Positions 43,200-53,882 of a stretch of DNA of 64,000 nt are shown piece after piece. The stretch's first letter is position 1, and each line of letters begins with the position of its first letter. The DNA lies in assembly GCA_963971305.1 (NCBI GenBank), contig OZ020317.1, positions 12,356,001 to 12,420,000 on the forward strand, in the 5' to 3' direction. The notes under the pieces are model-generated. The model did no database searches, had not been told where the DNA came from, and was given only the letters and a program-made list of their open reading frames with translations. This stretch comes from Arcuatula senhousia. Taxonomy: Eukaryota > Mollusca > Bivalvia > Mytilida > Mytilidae. A program made the translations under genes and the position numbers.

Positions 43200-43860
43200 A
43201 AACAAATAATGATGTTACTTAAAACCAAATTGATGGGACGGGACACATAATTTGTCTACATAATTTTAACTCATATGAGACTTTTAAGTAAAAAAAAAAG
43301 AAAGAAATACTAAACACTGTGTCTCTGAGCCACAAAAATGACCCTTCATTCTTAAAATATCATTGTCCCCTTTATTGTACTGAAATATGAAACTAAACCA
43401 AAAAATTAGTCAAAGGTGTCATCAGTCATGCCTTAAAAATTTGCTTTGGGGAGTAAAAATTAGAGGTTTCTAATCAGTAAATCTGTAAAGTGGGATGTGA
43501 ACAGAGTGCGCACTGGTCATCAACTTGCACTTCCGGAAAGGTTGTTTCCAGTGATGTCGACTCAAACGGAACGCAGTTTTGTTACTTGTAGCTCTAAATT
43601 TTTCATTATTATTTTGTCTCTTAATTTTGTCCGGTTCACTTCTCATTGAACCGTTTGAGCGTTAAAAAGCTATATAAAGATGACTAAGAGACCTATCATT
43701 TTAGTCGAACCTTATGGATGTTCGCGCAGAGCATTTTTTTTAAGTAAGGATAATATCGTAATCAATTTTTTTTTCTACAATCTAGATTTTTTAAATACCA
43801 GTTAAGAATGGATACCTAAATATATAGTTTTTTTTTAATTTTATTTTCGTTTTTGTTTCA
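43200..43860. other. Intergenic sequence, nothing assigned
   Basis: AT-rich with a more GC-rich patch near 43490-43580. No frame or repeat recognised. Confidence 0.3.
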
Positions 43861-44224
43861 ATTACTTAAAAAAAACGCGTATTCGTGGGCGTTGCTATAA
43901 AAAGACCACAATAAAAACATTGCATTTGCATGACCTTACATGGTTGTGCTAATCGCAAGTTAAGAGTTCTACGGTAAATTTATAATCTTTTATTCGTTAC
44001 CCTACCTGTAAAAGTGGTAGTCTGACTGATGGGGTTTTATAGTCGTGGCTATAGGCTAAAGAGCCTCTGCAGCAACATTTTTCAGACTCGCTATGTGCCA
44101 TGGGTCGTCCAGCCCGTGACACACCACCGCCAGTGAAAGCTGCTCCAGAGTAACATTTGATATCGCTGGAGCAGGGCCCGTCTTCCACCACGGAGAGGTA
44201 CTGATCGGAATTCTTAATTGCTTT

Positions 44225-45293
44225 TTATAGTCTTGACAATCTATATTTCTTGGCTATCTCTTCGACTTTCTGGACTCTTTCGTCGCTGTAAACGTAGTTT
44301 CCTCGTTGTCTAACATCGTACCAGTGGTCATGACTTCTTTTGACGAGGTTATAAAATTCCAAGTCAGACTCTGCTGTTACTTCTTTGTAGGCTGACAACG
44401 AGTCTTCAAAAACTAGTAGATTACTCTTTCTGTTTACTAGTTCAAAGATGAAGGTATTCTGCGGCGCATCTAGTGTAACTTTCTTCACTCTGTATTTCTC
44501 TAGATCTTCGCTCTCAGTCTATATCTCGTTCTTTCTCTTTTCCTTACTCTCAGACTTCCCTGTTGTCTTTTCTTTCCTCTCGGTCTTCTCCGTTGTCTTT
44601 TCTTTCCTCTCGGTCTTCTCCGTTGTCTTTTCTTTCCTCTCGGTCTTCTCCGTTGTCTTTTCTTTCCTCTCGGTCTTCTCCGTTATCTTTTCTTTCCTCT
44701 CGGTCTTCTCCGTTGTCTTTTCTTTCCTCTCGGTCTTCTCCGTTGTCTTTTCTTTCCTCTCGGTCTTCTGCGTTGTCTTTTCTTTCCTCTCGGTCTTCTC
44801 CGTTGTCTTTTCTTTCCTCTCGGTCTTCTGCGTTGTCTTTTCTTTCCTCTCGGTCTTCTCCGTTGTCTTTTCTTTCCTCTCGGTCTTCTCCGTTGTCTTT
44901 TCTTTCCTCTCGGTCTTCCCTGTTGTCTTTTCTTTCCTCTCGGTCTTCTCCGTTGTCTTTTCTTTCCTCTCGGTCTTCTGCGTTGTCTTTTCTTTCCTCT
45001 CGGTCTTCTCCGTTGTCTTTTCTTTCCTCTCAGTAGATTAAGTTGCTATCACCAGTCAGTTGAACGGACGTGGTTCCATTCTCTAGTTGTATATCTAGTT
45101 GATCTGCAACTGGTTGTATCTCTATGTCGTGACTGGTCACTTCGGGGCCATTATGTGGCACGCTTGTGACAACAGACGATGGTTCACCTTGCTGATGTCG
45201 TTTCCGGGCGATGAAGTCTTGAAGACGACGGTGGCTCCGCTCAGCCCTTGACTTCGATGACCTTTTTCTATGTGCTTGTTGTCCAACTGTCAT
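44225..45293 (-). pseudogene. Broken ORF with 30-bp repeat array, unknown protein
   Basis: The N-terminal frame (45293-45030, 87 codons) is basic at first (KSRAERSHRRLQDFIARK) and ends in TGA at the edge of the array. The C-terminal frame (TAG near 44519 down to the stop at 44225) reads TESEDLEKY, then FIFELVNRKSNLLVFEDSL, and ends KVEEIAKKYRLSRL. The array between them is open in the C-terminal frame as EKTTEKTERK decamers, but joins the N-terminal part with a +1 shift. So two stops and a frameshift separate the halves, unless an intron removes them. No family is recognised; the basic segment recalls Gag-like ORFs of retroelements, only an impression. Confidence 0.4.
44551..45030. repeat. 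30-bp minisatellite, about 16 units
   Basis: Unit CGGTCTTCTCCGTTGTCTTT plus TCTTTCCTCT, exact period 30, 44581-45030 (15 units) with a degenerate unit before. Variants are CTGCG for CTCCG, CCCTG for CTCCG and TTATC for TTGTC. Because 30 is a multiple of three, long ORFs arise on both strands; only the minus frame giving EKTTEKTERK joins a non-repeat ORF. Confidence 0.9.
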
Positions 45294-45864
45294 GTCCTGT
45301 TCCCGTTTCGTAGAGTTCCATCGTACTCAACTTATAACGTCCGTTCCTCGCTTATAATTCCCAGCTGGCGGGTTGGTCTTCATGAAGATGTAAGATGGTG
45401 AAGACATCTACGGTCAGGGTAAATGTTTTTCAACTGCTGATTCAGTCATGACATGTTGACTTATTATTGATAATACGACAAGAACCACGTGCAGGTGATG
45501 GTCGGATTTGGAGAGTGGAATTAACGCTACACTTTTTTTACACGTAGGGGAAAACAAACTTCAATATGGTTTTCAATTTTCTATAAAGTTACTATTATTG
45601 ACGGTAAAACCATTTTTGCATACATTTTTATAGTAAACTTACTAATATAATATTTTATATAAAATCATTTGAATATATAACATAATTACAAGTTGTGCGG
45701 GATTTTTTTGTAATTGTCTGAAAACAGGGGAAATAATTTCAATCATTCTTAAAAGCGGGGGTAATTCCGGAACGATAACGGCTATAGCGTTTCCGGATCA
45801 AATAATTGATTCAATTTGATTGATTAGCAAATACCAGCAAACTGCACACATAATTGTCTTTTAT

Positions 45865-46062
45865 CTCGTGCGCACGAGTTTAAAACTCGTGCGCACCAAA
45901 GTAACTCGATCGCACGAGTTTAAAACTTAAACGAGTTTAGTCGTGTGCCCAAGTTTCAAACTCGTGCGCACGAATTAGTAACTTGAGCGCATGAGAAACT
46001 AAACTCGTGCGCACATGTTTGTAACTCTTGTGCACTAGTTTTGAAACTCGTGCGCACGAGTT
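45865..46062. repeat. Palindromic short satellite (CTCGTGCGCACGAG)
   Basis: About ten units of 17-24 bp, each built on the 14-bp palindrome CTCGTGCGCACGAG, with several exact and several decayed copies, linked by TTTAAAA or TTTGAAA. It begins just after the end of element E1. Confidence 0.75.
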
Positions 46063-46217
46063 AAATATATTTTTGTTGGTGGCACGTCGGGGCTTCCATT
46101 CATTTTGAATTGTCTTTTGGCGTATTTAAATAAAAACTTTAATAGATAAAGTATTGAAACTTCATATATATATATGTGTGTGTGTCATTGCACTGTTTTA
46201 ATGTTTAAAAAATGTTT

Positions 46218-46976
46218 TCATGTCTTGCTATCAGTCCTATTCACAGTTTCAGGTGGGCAATCGTCTTTGCATGGAATACCTATAATGCATCCTATTCCTT
46301 CAACGTAACGTGAGCTTTGGGCGCAGCAGGCACGAACACTATAACCATTACTACAAAACCAGTATGCACGACATCCGAATCCATTCATACTATATGTAAA
46401 GCCATTTGGTGAATTTCTACAGACATCTATAAATGTACAAACAAACAAAAACAAAATAAACATATTAAGAAAGAAAGAACGATTTGGTTACGGGTAGTTA
46501 GGTATTCTTTTCTACATTGTATTGCTATATGAGAACATGAACATGGAAGGGGTAATTAAGGGGTGATAATATAGAGTGAAGGGGACACAAGGCCTATCGG
46601 GGGAACGAGTTTTGACAAACTAACAAAAAAAACAAAAAATTGCTTTTTCTTTTCTCTTATAACGTCCTTATATTGTTTGCCGAATTTGACTGACATTATA
46701 GCTAATAGCTAGTCAGGTTTGAGTCTCATTCGGATGCAGTTCATTGCACCTTAATTTAAAAAGACATACCATCTGGACATCCGACTGTTGAAGATGGTCG
46801 GCAAATTTTAAGTTTGCGATCCCAAAATTGGCCAAATGAGCAGGACTTCGTGTCACATATGATTTCATCTTCCTGTTCATAGCAATGAATATATTTACTG
46901 CAATCCCCCATCACAGGAAAAAGTCCTATTTCATCTTCAATTTGAAAAACAATTCCTAAACTAAACACACTGTGAA
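46218..46976 (-). CDS. Chitin-binding (CBM14-like) protein, last two exons
   Basis: Exons 46976-46770 and 46426-46218 join in phase (the split codon GAT gives Asp) with a GTATGT donor and an ATTTATAG acceptor. Exon 1 carries a CBM14/peritrophin-A-type domain: GDCSKYIHC (C-x5-C), then IICDTKSC, FGQFWDRKLKIC and VGC. Exon 2 carries a second, more diverged cysteine-rich unit (DVCRN, GCRAYWFC, ACC, IGC, IPCKDDC) and ends NRTDSKT. Such domains bind chitin in secreted matrix or gut-lining proteins and in some lectin-like immune proteins. The exon starts with two bases of a split codon, so a 5' exon with the signal peptide is missing. A donor near 47220 has the right phase but lacks an in-frame ATG. 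Confidence 0.7.
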
Positions 46977-47218
46977 CTGAAATTGATAAATAAATGCATA
47001 TTATTTGCTTGTTTGGAATTGGAATCGTGGATTTTACACGTTAATGTGTTGGTTAGGGCATGTTTATCAAAATTATTGGCGAAATTTCATAAAGGTAGCA
47101 AATATTTGTTTAGTGTCACAAAAATAGTTAAAACAAAATAAAATAAAAACATAAAATTTTAGATAATATTTGAAAGTTCTACATTGTTCTGTTATCTTAC
47201 CTAATTTCAGAATCAGTA

Positions 47219-47366
47219 CAAATAGAAAATAAAGAGATGTGGAATAAGTGTACGCGACACAGCCCACAATTAAACGGCAATTTAGAAAAACCACAATGGA
47301 CAACCGCCAGCAGCCTTCAACGAGGCCATTTGGCACTACTCGCGGTTCTGCAATTGGCCCATGGTC
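47219..47366 (-). repeat. Dispersed repeat R5, copy 2
   Basis: The minus strand runs from CCATGGGCCAATTGCAGAAC to TCTTTATTTTCTA. It includes a 91-bp segment (47223-47313) identical to 49676-49766. A strong donor (GAAATTAG|GTAAGA) follows on the minus strand, so transcripts of the chitin-binding gene might include it as a 5' exon. Confidence 0.6.
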
Positions 47367-47419
47367 TAAATAAGATGCATATTATTCAAATCCAGCCCTG
47401 AAATAGTCACAGATAGACC

Positions 47420-47790
47420 CCCTTCTTAAACAAGGAACAGAAAACATCAAAAAGACAAGTACAAACGAGAGCTTTGTCAAAGATTCCTGGCTTAGGACAG
47501 GCACATGTAATATGTGGCGGGTTAAACTAGTTTTTTGGGCCCAACCTTCCCCCTATCAATATTCCTAGACAAAGCACAAAAAATAAACACACAATAAAAA
47601 TCAAATCGATCAAAGTCCAATTCTACTAGAGAGAACCTAAGACAAAAAACAAGAACAAACAGAAGGACGGTAAAGGAACTCTCTATAGAACACTCGCTGT
47701 TACTGACAGCTAGCTGAGAATCATCAATCGACTGATGTAAAAAAATCAAACGTATCGATTTTAAATCCGACACAACACTTCAAACAATAA
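47420..47790. repeat. Dispersed repeat R4, longer copy
   Basis: Shares CTGGCTTAGGACAGGCACAT and GGCGGGTTAAAC with 12330-12400. Opposite-strand ORF is without motif. The right boundary near 47790 touches the end of the reverse transcriptase fragment. Confidence 0.4.
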
Positions 47791-47868
47791 TGATTTAGTG
47801 AAGTGTCATCACACAAAACCGACACGCTTGATCGCTATAATGCTTAAAAATGACAATAGTAAAAACGT

Positions 47869-48800
47869 TTATGGAAGTTTTAAAGCAAGTATCAAGTTTT
47901 CAATATTTCTGCCAATAAACACTAAATTCAAAGATTTAACCAAGATATTCATTTCATATCCTTTCCGTAATAAATTTTGAAGCCAATTTTTCATTTCTAT
48001 AGGATTGCTTTTAAATTTGTGAGCTTTATAAAAAACATTACCATAAAATTCAGGATGTGATATTCCTTTCACTATAAGAAAGTGACGTGTACAATTAAAT
48101 TTTTCAATAAGAGATCGATACTTGTGGAAGAATTTTGAAAAAGATTTTACTAATTTGTGGTATCGATAACCTTGTTTTAATAATTTTTCAGTAATAAAAC
48201 GGTTTTTATTATTAAAATCAGAAACACAACTGCAGATCCGAGCATATCTTACTAACTGTGAAATGTAAACCCCGTATGACGGCGCTAGTGGAACATCTCC
48301 TTCAAGAAAAGGGAAATTTATAATAGGGAAGGTAAAGTCGTCACGTTTATCATATACTTTGGTATGTAATTTTCCGTCAATAATACTTAAATCTAAATCT
48401 AAAAAAGGACATCTATCACCGGTGACGTTAGATTTGTTCAAGGTTAATTCAGAAGGATAGATATCTGTAATAAAATTAGAAAATAAAGGATTGTTGAGTG
48501 CAAGAATGTCATCTAAATATCTAAAAGTATAATTGAAAGTTCCGATTAGGTTCTGTTTGTTCGGGTCTTTTTGTAATTTAGCCATAAATTGTGATTCATA
48601 ACAGTATAGGAAAAGGTCGGCTATAAGTGGCGCACAATTAGTACCCATAGGAATACCGATAATTTGGCGATAAATTTGTTTACCAAAACGTATGTAAATA
48701 TTATCTAACAAATAATTTAGAGCAGTAATAGTTTCTGCATCAGTCCAGTTAATGTACCCCTTTTGAGTCTCGTTACTAAAAAATGATTTACTAAATGATT
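47869..48800 (-). pseudogene. Penelope-type reverse transcriptase fragment
   Basis: An open frame of at least 280 codons includes the RT blocks IIGIPMGTNCAPLIADLFLY and FRYLDDILALNN (the LDD/DD catalytic pair), then YDKRDDFTFPIINFPF, YGVYISQLVRYAR and HKYRSLIEKF. The frame stays open upstream to about 48800 (YINWTDAETITALNYLLDN). The GIPMG and RYLDD styles fit single-ORF Penelope-like reverse transcriptases common in bivalves and cnidarians. The N-terminal part and any GIY-YIG domain are absent, and it ends in LKLP, so the copy is partial. A decayed relative lies at 54796-55160. Confidence 0.7.
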
Positions 48801-49089
48801 TTGAAACTCTAGAACAGATATAAAAACTACACTGGTATTATTTCTTTCAAGTTTTATCATAATGTCCGATTTAAAAGTGAACTTTCTTTAATTTAAATTC
48901 AAATTGTTAAATGTCATTTCATTGTGTTAAGATGTATTATAAATTATGTAATAATTTGTATAGATCAATCATAAAAAGGTGGATGAAAACCAAAACAAAA
49001 CAACCTTGAACATCTGAAAAAAATCAAATTATTAAAGGTAACAAACAAGTAGGCCTTTTCAAAACGGCAATTAGAAGAGGGTTACGTTA

Positions 49090-49570
49090 TGAGGGCCCCG
49101 CCATGAAAAGTGCGGTCACCCTATTGTAATCAGTCTGTCTGTGTGTCGGTCCGTGCATCTGTAATGTTCAACTCAGCTTTCCACACTTTTTTCTGAACGC
49201 TTGTATAGATAATGATTCACTCCAAAGCAAATCAGTATTCAATTTGCCCTCGGAGAAATTTAATTGAATCTCTATACGTTGTCTTAGGATTCCGGATCCC
49301 ACTGGATTCCAGCGATATGATAGGATATAATAATCTGTGGACGCTGGTTCCTTGAACTACTGTGTCCACCTCCTTTTCTTACTATACTAATGGAAAAAAG
49401 AAACTGTGCATCACTTTGAAAAATCACAAATTCATAATTTTATTTAGTATTTTATACATTTTAATATCACAGAAGTATTGCAAAATCATTTTTCTCAAGA
49501 TCTGTACAAAAAATTTCATTTTTAGACCCCTAAAAGATGTTTTGCTAGCAGTTTGAAATCAGGAAGTGTC
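49090..49570 (+). mobile_element. Pearl-like element fragment
   Basis: GAGGGCCCCGCCATGAAAAG, then a CTGTCTGTGTGTCGGTCCGTG tract, resembles the start of the element at 5158. Later sequence is diverged and shows no clear tandem units. Confidence 0.45.
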
Positions 49571-49675
49571 AATTTGAAATTCACAAAATCACACTTTGGA
49601 ACCAATGCACAGTTTTGAAATTAAGTTTTCTCAGCTGATTTTCACCAAAAAAGTTTCTCCTTTTGGTGGTTGTAA

Positions 49676-49766
49676 TAGAAAATAAAGAGATGTGGAATAA
49701 GTGTACGCGACACAGCCCACAATTAAACGGCAATTTAGAAAAACCACAATGGACAACCGCCAGCAG
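49676..49766 (-). mobile_element. Repeat R5, copy 3: 91-bp insertion with 13-bp TSD
   Basis: The insert is identical to 47223-47313 and is flanked by TTGGTGGTTGTAA on both sides (49663-49675 and 49767-49779). Orientation equals that of the source copy. No poly-A tail is seen. Confidence 0.8.
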
Positions 49767-50259
49767 TTGGTGGTTGTAAGTAAACAGTTTAAATTTTGAT
49801 TGAAAAACTTGATTTTTCATTTTTTGGGTTAAAAAAGTGGTTTTTTGAATCTCAAAAACTGGAATTAAAAAAATTTCGGATTTTAACCCCAAAATGATCT
49901 GCATGATCCACTCGACATTCAGTGAAAATTTCAAATCGAAAACTGTATTTTTTACGATTTTCTGATTAAAACAAATATGGGTACAATTGATTTCCAATAG
50001 ACATGCACAGTTTCTTTTTTCCATGAGTATATTTTGCGAGGTTTCGTCACTTTCAGACTTTTGTTTGGTTCTCTTATTTATGACGATGTTTGCCTCATGG
50101 TTAAACATTATCTCTTGATCTTCCCAGTGTTTGTCTGATTTCATTTCAAATTTCTTTACGGTTTTCACATTTATTACTTCGTTTGGCAGATATCTACTAT
50201 TCTCCTTGTAAAATAATATTTCCTGTTGTCTAATTTGCTACAATGCTTTCTCCAATTTT

Positions 50260-50700
50260 GTTGCTTCAACTCGTTCTTGTGTTCTCGTTAAGGTTGAGCA
50301 AACCTTCAGTGACATCATCATCATAAATACCTTGCAGTATTTTGAACTATTCGATCATGTCCTATAAGCCAAAGGCGTCTGTATTTGAGAGTGGAAATTT
50401 TCACTTTTCTAAATCTTTCTATTCAGTTCGGGTATCTGCTTTGTCGCACTTCTATGAACATTATCAATGGTATCAATGTCTCCGACTTTGTACTGTATGG
50501 TGACCAGACTGGTGCAGCATATTCTAAGTGTGGTCGGACAAGAGCTTGGAAAAGGTACCTGAATGCTGTAGTATCTAAGTCTGTGAATGTTCTTCTAATG
50601 AGCCCATATTACAGTTGGCCTTGTACACTTGTTGTTGGATGCGTTTTGAGAATGACAGATGTTCATCCACCAGTACTCCAATATCTTTTCACCTTCAGAT
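50260..50700 (-). pseudogene. Decayed LINE RT C-terminal fragment
   Basis: The minus strand reads TAFRYLFQALVRPHLEYAAP and VWS, the conserved block after the RT palm in Jockey/CR1-type LINEs, followed by broken copies of RFRKVKISTLKYRRL. Frames are shifted several times. Confidence 0.6.
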
Positions 50701-50899
50701 TTTGTAGTTTCAATTTGCATTGTAACATTATTTCTTCTAAAAAGAATTCCAATCTGTTTTTTTGATAAAATTATTTACATTGCATGGTATATTTTTCAAG
50801 AGGAAAAATGATATATGATAAAAGAGGTTAAAGATCGTAAAAGTCTTGTTGTCCCTCCGGGATATCTCATGATATAACATAATCATTTGATCGGACCCA

Positions 50900-51850
50900 T
50901 TATATATATATATCTTTATTTGCAAAAATACACCCATATGGGTCAAAGCAAAAACAAAAAAACATGTAAAATACAAAACATATACAGAAAACAACAGAGT
51001 ATACAGAATATTAATATAATTATGGAGTTATAGTTTTGAGAACATTTTGACCAATGTGGACCCTATTTTCGTAGTACCAGTGACTGCTTTATAAAGTCGC
51101 ATACAATTGGAATCAGTTCTATATCGGGATTCAAAATTCGTTGCATATGTATAATTTTATTATTTAAGTCGATGTTTTGATTTAAATTTAATTTATTAAA
51201 CATAGTTTGTCTTAATTGTTTGTTATTGTTACAATACAGAAGAAAATGATATTCATCTTCAACAACTTCACATACAGAGCACAGTCTATTTTCTCTTTTA
51301 ATATTTCTGCATCTTCCTAATTCTATATTTAATTTGTGGTCGCTGACTCTTAATTGTGTTATTAATTGTCTGTTTTTAAAACTTGTTTCTTTTAATAAAT
51401 ATTTTTCTAAACCAAATTCAGTCTTTAATTGTTTGTATAAAAATAATTTAGAATCATCGGTCAAGCTGGCTAATTTCTGAATTATTATATTTTTGTAGTT
51501 ATCTTCTATTTTTTGTTTAAAATTACTTTTTAATTTATTTTTAATTTTCAAAAAGGGTTTGTCCAAATTCTCAAATTCTGTGATATCTAATTCACATTCT
51601 TCAAAAATTTTGAAAGCAAGGGTGTACCACGAGTACATTCCTTCATTGTGTAGATTTTTGTTTACAATATATGCTTCTTTTAACAAAGGGTTAATCTTTT
51701 CAGAGTTTAGTCTGCAAAAATACATCATAACTTGAATTTTAATGAAACTTTCAATAGGCAATCTACCAAGCTCTGTCTTTGATGAGATATTGCATGCCGT
51801 TTTTTTAAGTCCTAAGATCGATTTGCAATATCTGTTGTGTATTTTTCAAA
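50900..51850 (-). pseudogene. LINE 3' end, same family as 34551-37715
   Basis: The ORF 51761-51063 (232 codons, extending open to about 51790 as ELGRLPIESFIK) matches the C-terminal part of the first LINE (ELGRFTLDSFIK) and has RLCSVCEVVEDEYHFLLYC, the same zinc-type pattern. The 3' end is GCAAATAAAGATATATATAT near 50905, with a TA microsatellite tail. The copy is 5'-truncated before the RT. Confidence 0.75.
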
Positions 51851-52197
51851 TGAGGATCTATCTGCCAGAACATTATGAAAGTGTAAATATAAATATATTA
51901 TGAATTTAAAATTACTCGTTCATGTAATTTTACTTATTTTTTAATTGAGGCCAATTTATTTTTAACCTTGTAAATCAAGCCCGTTACTCACAGTTAAAAT
52001 GAGCTGAGAAAATTGTCTCAGAAGAGAGTCAACATGAAAAAAAAGCATAGACCTGTATCTATGAAAAAAGTTAACCGTTTTTTTTTATGGAACGTTAACT
52101 CTAACAAAATATTGATAGAGGGGAGCAAGTCCTGTGCTGTATTTAAAACATTCTTAGACAACATAATTCCTTTAGTAATTTGGTTGATAATTTTAAA

Positions 52198-53656
52198 ACA
52201 AGAGGCTCCCAGGAGCCTGAATCGCTCACCTGACATATGTGCCTGAAGTAAAGGTTATTAGGCAAAATCTATTTGACGTTGAAAGGGTCATAAGATTAAT
52301 AAGGGGGTCATCTGACAATATGGTGGATATTAAGGTGCTGATCACTTTTGTTCTCAATCAAAATCTAAAAATCTGTCACACTTTTTGAGTTATTTGCAAA
52401 AAATGCAGTTTAACCTAATGTTCTATTTTAGCCACAGTGGCAATGTTTTACAACCAATCAAAAATCCCCACAACAGTTTTATACACCTAATAATAATAAA
52501 CAATAATACCAAGTTTGGTTCTGATTGGACTTAAAGTGTCAGAGGAGTTAACATTTTCAATATAATGAGGAAATGCAGTTAAAATGCTCAATTTTGAAGT
52601 TCCAAGGGCAATAACTCCTCAAAGGAAAGGTCCTACAACATTGACCCTGTTACATATTTTGTAGATCTTGATGCATTTAACAATATGCAATTTAAATTTC
52701 TCAAATATCTTGTATAGTTTCCAATATATTGAGCTTAACAGGTGCGAAATTTGCAAAAAATCCACAAAAAGGGCAATAACTCCTACATGGGTTGTTGGAT
52801 TTTCTCAAAAATTTCAGAGCTGGTAGATCTTGAGGTGCTGATCACTTTTGTTCCCAATCAAAATTTTGAAATCTGTCACCGTTTTAGAGTTATTTGCAAA
52901 AGACTGCCATTTACCCCTATGTTCTATTTTTAGCCACAGCGGCCATGTTTTACGACCAATCAAAAATCCCCACATCAGTTCTATACACCTAATGCTAATA
53001 AACAACTATACCAAGTTTGGTTCCATTTGAACTTTAAGTGTCAGAGGAGTTAATGTTTCAATGTAATGAGGAAATGCTGTTAAAATGCTAAATTTTGACG
53101 TTCTAAGGGTAATAACTCCTAAAAGGAATGGTCCTACAACGTTGACCCTATTACATATTTTGTAGATCTTGATGTGCTTAACAATATGCAATTTAAATTT
53201 CTAAAATATCTAGTATAGTTTTCAAGATATTGAGCTAAACAGGTCCAAAATTTGCAAAAAATCCACAAAAAGGGCAATAACTCCTACATGGGTTGTTGGA
53301 TTTTCTTCAAAATTTCAGGGTAGGTAGATCTTGAGGTGCTGATCACTTTTACCCTATGCCAGAATTTTGATATCTGTAGCCGTTTTTGAGTTATTTGCAA
53401 AAAACTGCATTCTACCCCTATGTTCTATTTTTAGCCATGGCCGCCATGTTTTACGACGAATCAAAAATCCCCACATCAGTTCTAAACACCGAATGCTAAT
53501 GAACAACCATACCAAGTTTGGTTGCAATTGGACTTATGGTGTCAGAGGAGTTAACGTTTGAAAAAGTTTACGGACGGACGGACGACGGACGACAGACGGA
53601 CGACGGACGCCAAGTGACGCCAATAGCTCACATGACCCTTTGGGTCAGGTGAGCTA
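52198..53656 (+). mobile_element. Large pearl-like element, 500-bp tandem units
   Basis: It starts AGGCTCCCAGGAGCCTGAAT then CGCTCACCTG and ends GGACGGACGACGGACG (about 53570-53610) then CATGACCCTTTGGGTCAGGT and GAGCT, so hairpins close both ends and GCTCACCTG/CAGGTGAGC are inverted. Three tandem units with a period near 500 bp are marked by GTGCTGATCACTTTT at 52335, 52835 and 53335. Units share AAAAATCCCCACA(A/T)CAGTT. Confidence 0.75.
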
Positions 53657-53882
53657 AAAAGGTAAGAAAATTCGCAATCATAAATCGCGCCAATACTTTC
53701 CCGCGGTTAAGTTGACTATTTTGGGGCGTGTCCAGGAAAATTGTTGGTCAATATGTGTCACATGAGTTTGTTATTTAATAGAGAACCACGTGGTTGCCAA
53801 TTTTTGCGGGAAATGGAAATATTTGTTGACAAACAATTGAATTGCAGTAAATTTTGGTTGATAATTTCGTTTTAATCCAAGT

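Larger units (their letters stand above)
43860..45860 (+). mobile_element. Dispersed element E1, long copy
   Basis: Three blocks align with the short copy at 9980-11275: 43880-43985, 44040-44108 and 45535-45860 (shared GTCTGAAAACAGGGGAAATA and CGGCTATAG(C/G)GTTTTCCGG-type end). About 1.4 kb between CCATGGGTCGT and the right block is present only here and carries the broken ORFs and minisatellite of the next entries. Confidence 0.55.

Noticed and set aside
44448..45041. Plus-strand ORFs of 157-197 residues with FSFLSVFSV or SSRSSPLSFL repeats
   Set aside because: They are read through the 30-bp minisatellite, whose period is a multiple of three, and have no non-repeat coding flank. The minus-strand halves are better supported.
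47220..47336. Signal-peptide exon for the chitin-binding gene
   Set aside because: The donor phase fits, but there is no in-frame ATG and the sequence is a dispersed repeat (R5). Left as a possible noncoding or rare 5' exon.
50385..50765. Plus-strand 126-residue ORF
   Set aside because: It is antisense to a LINE block that reads LVRPHLEYAAPVWS on the minus strand.
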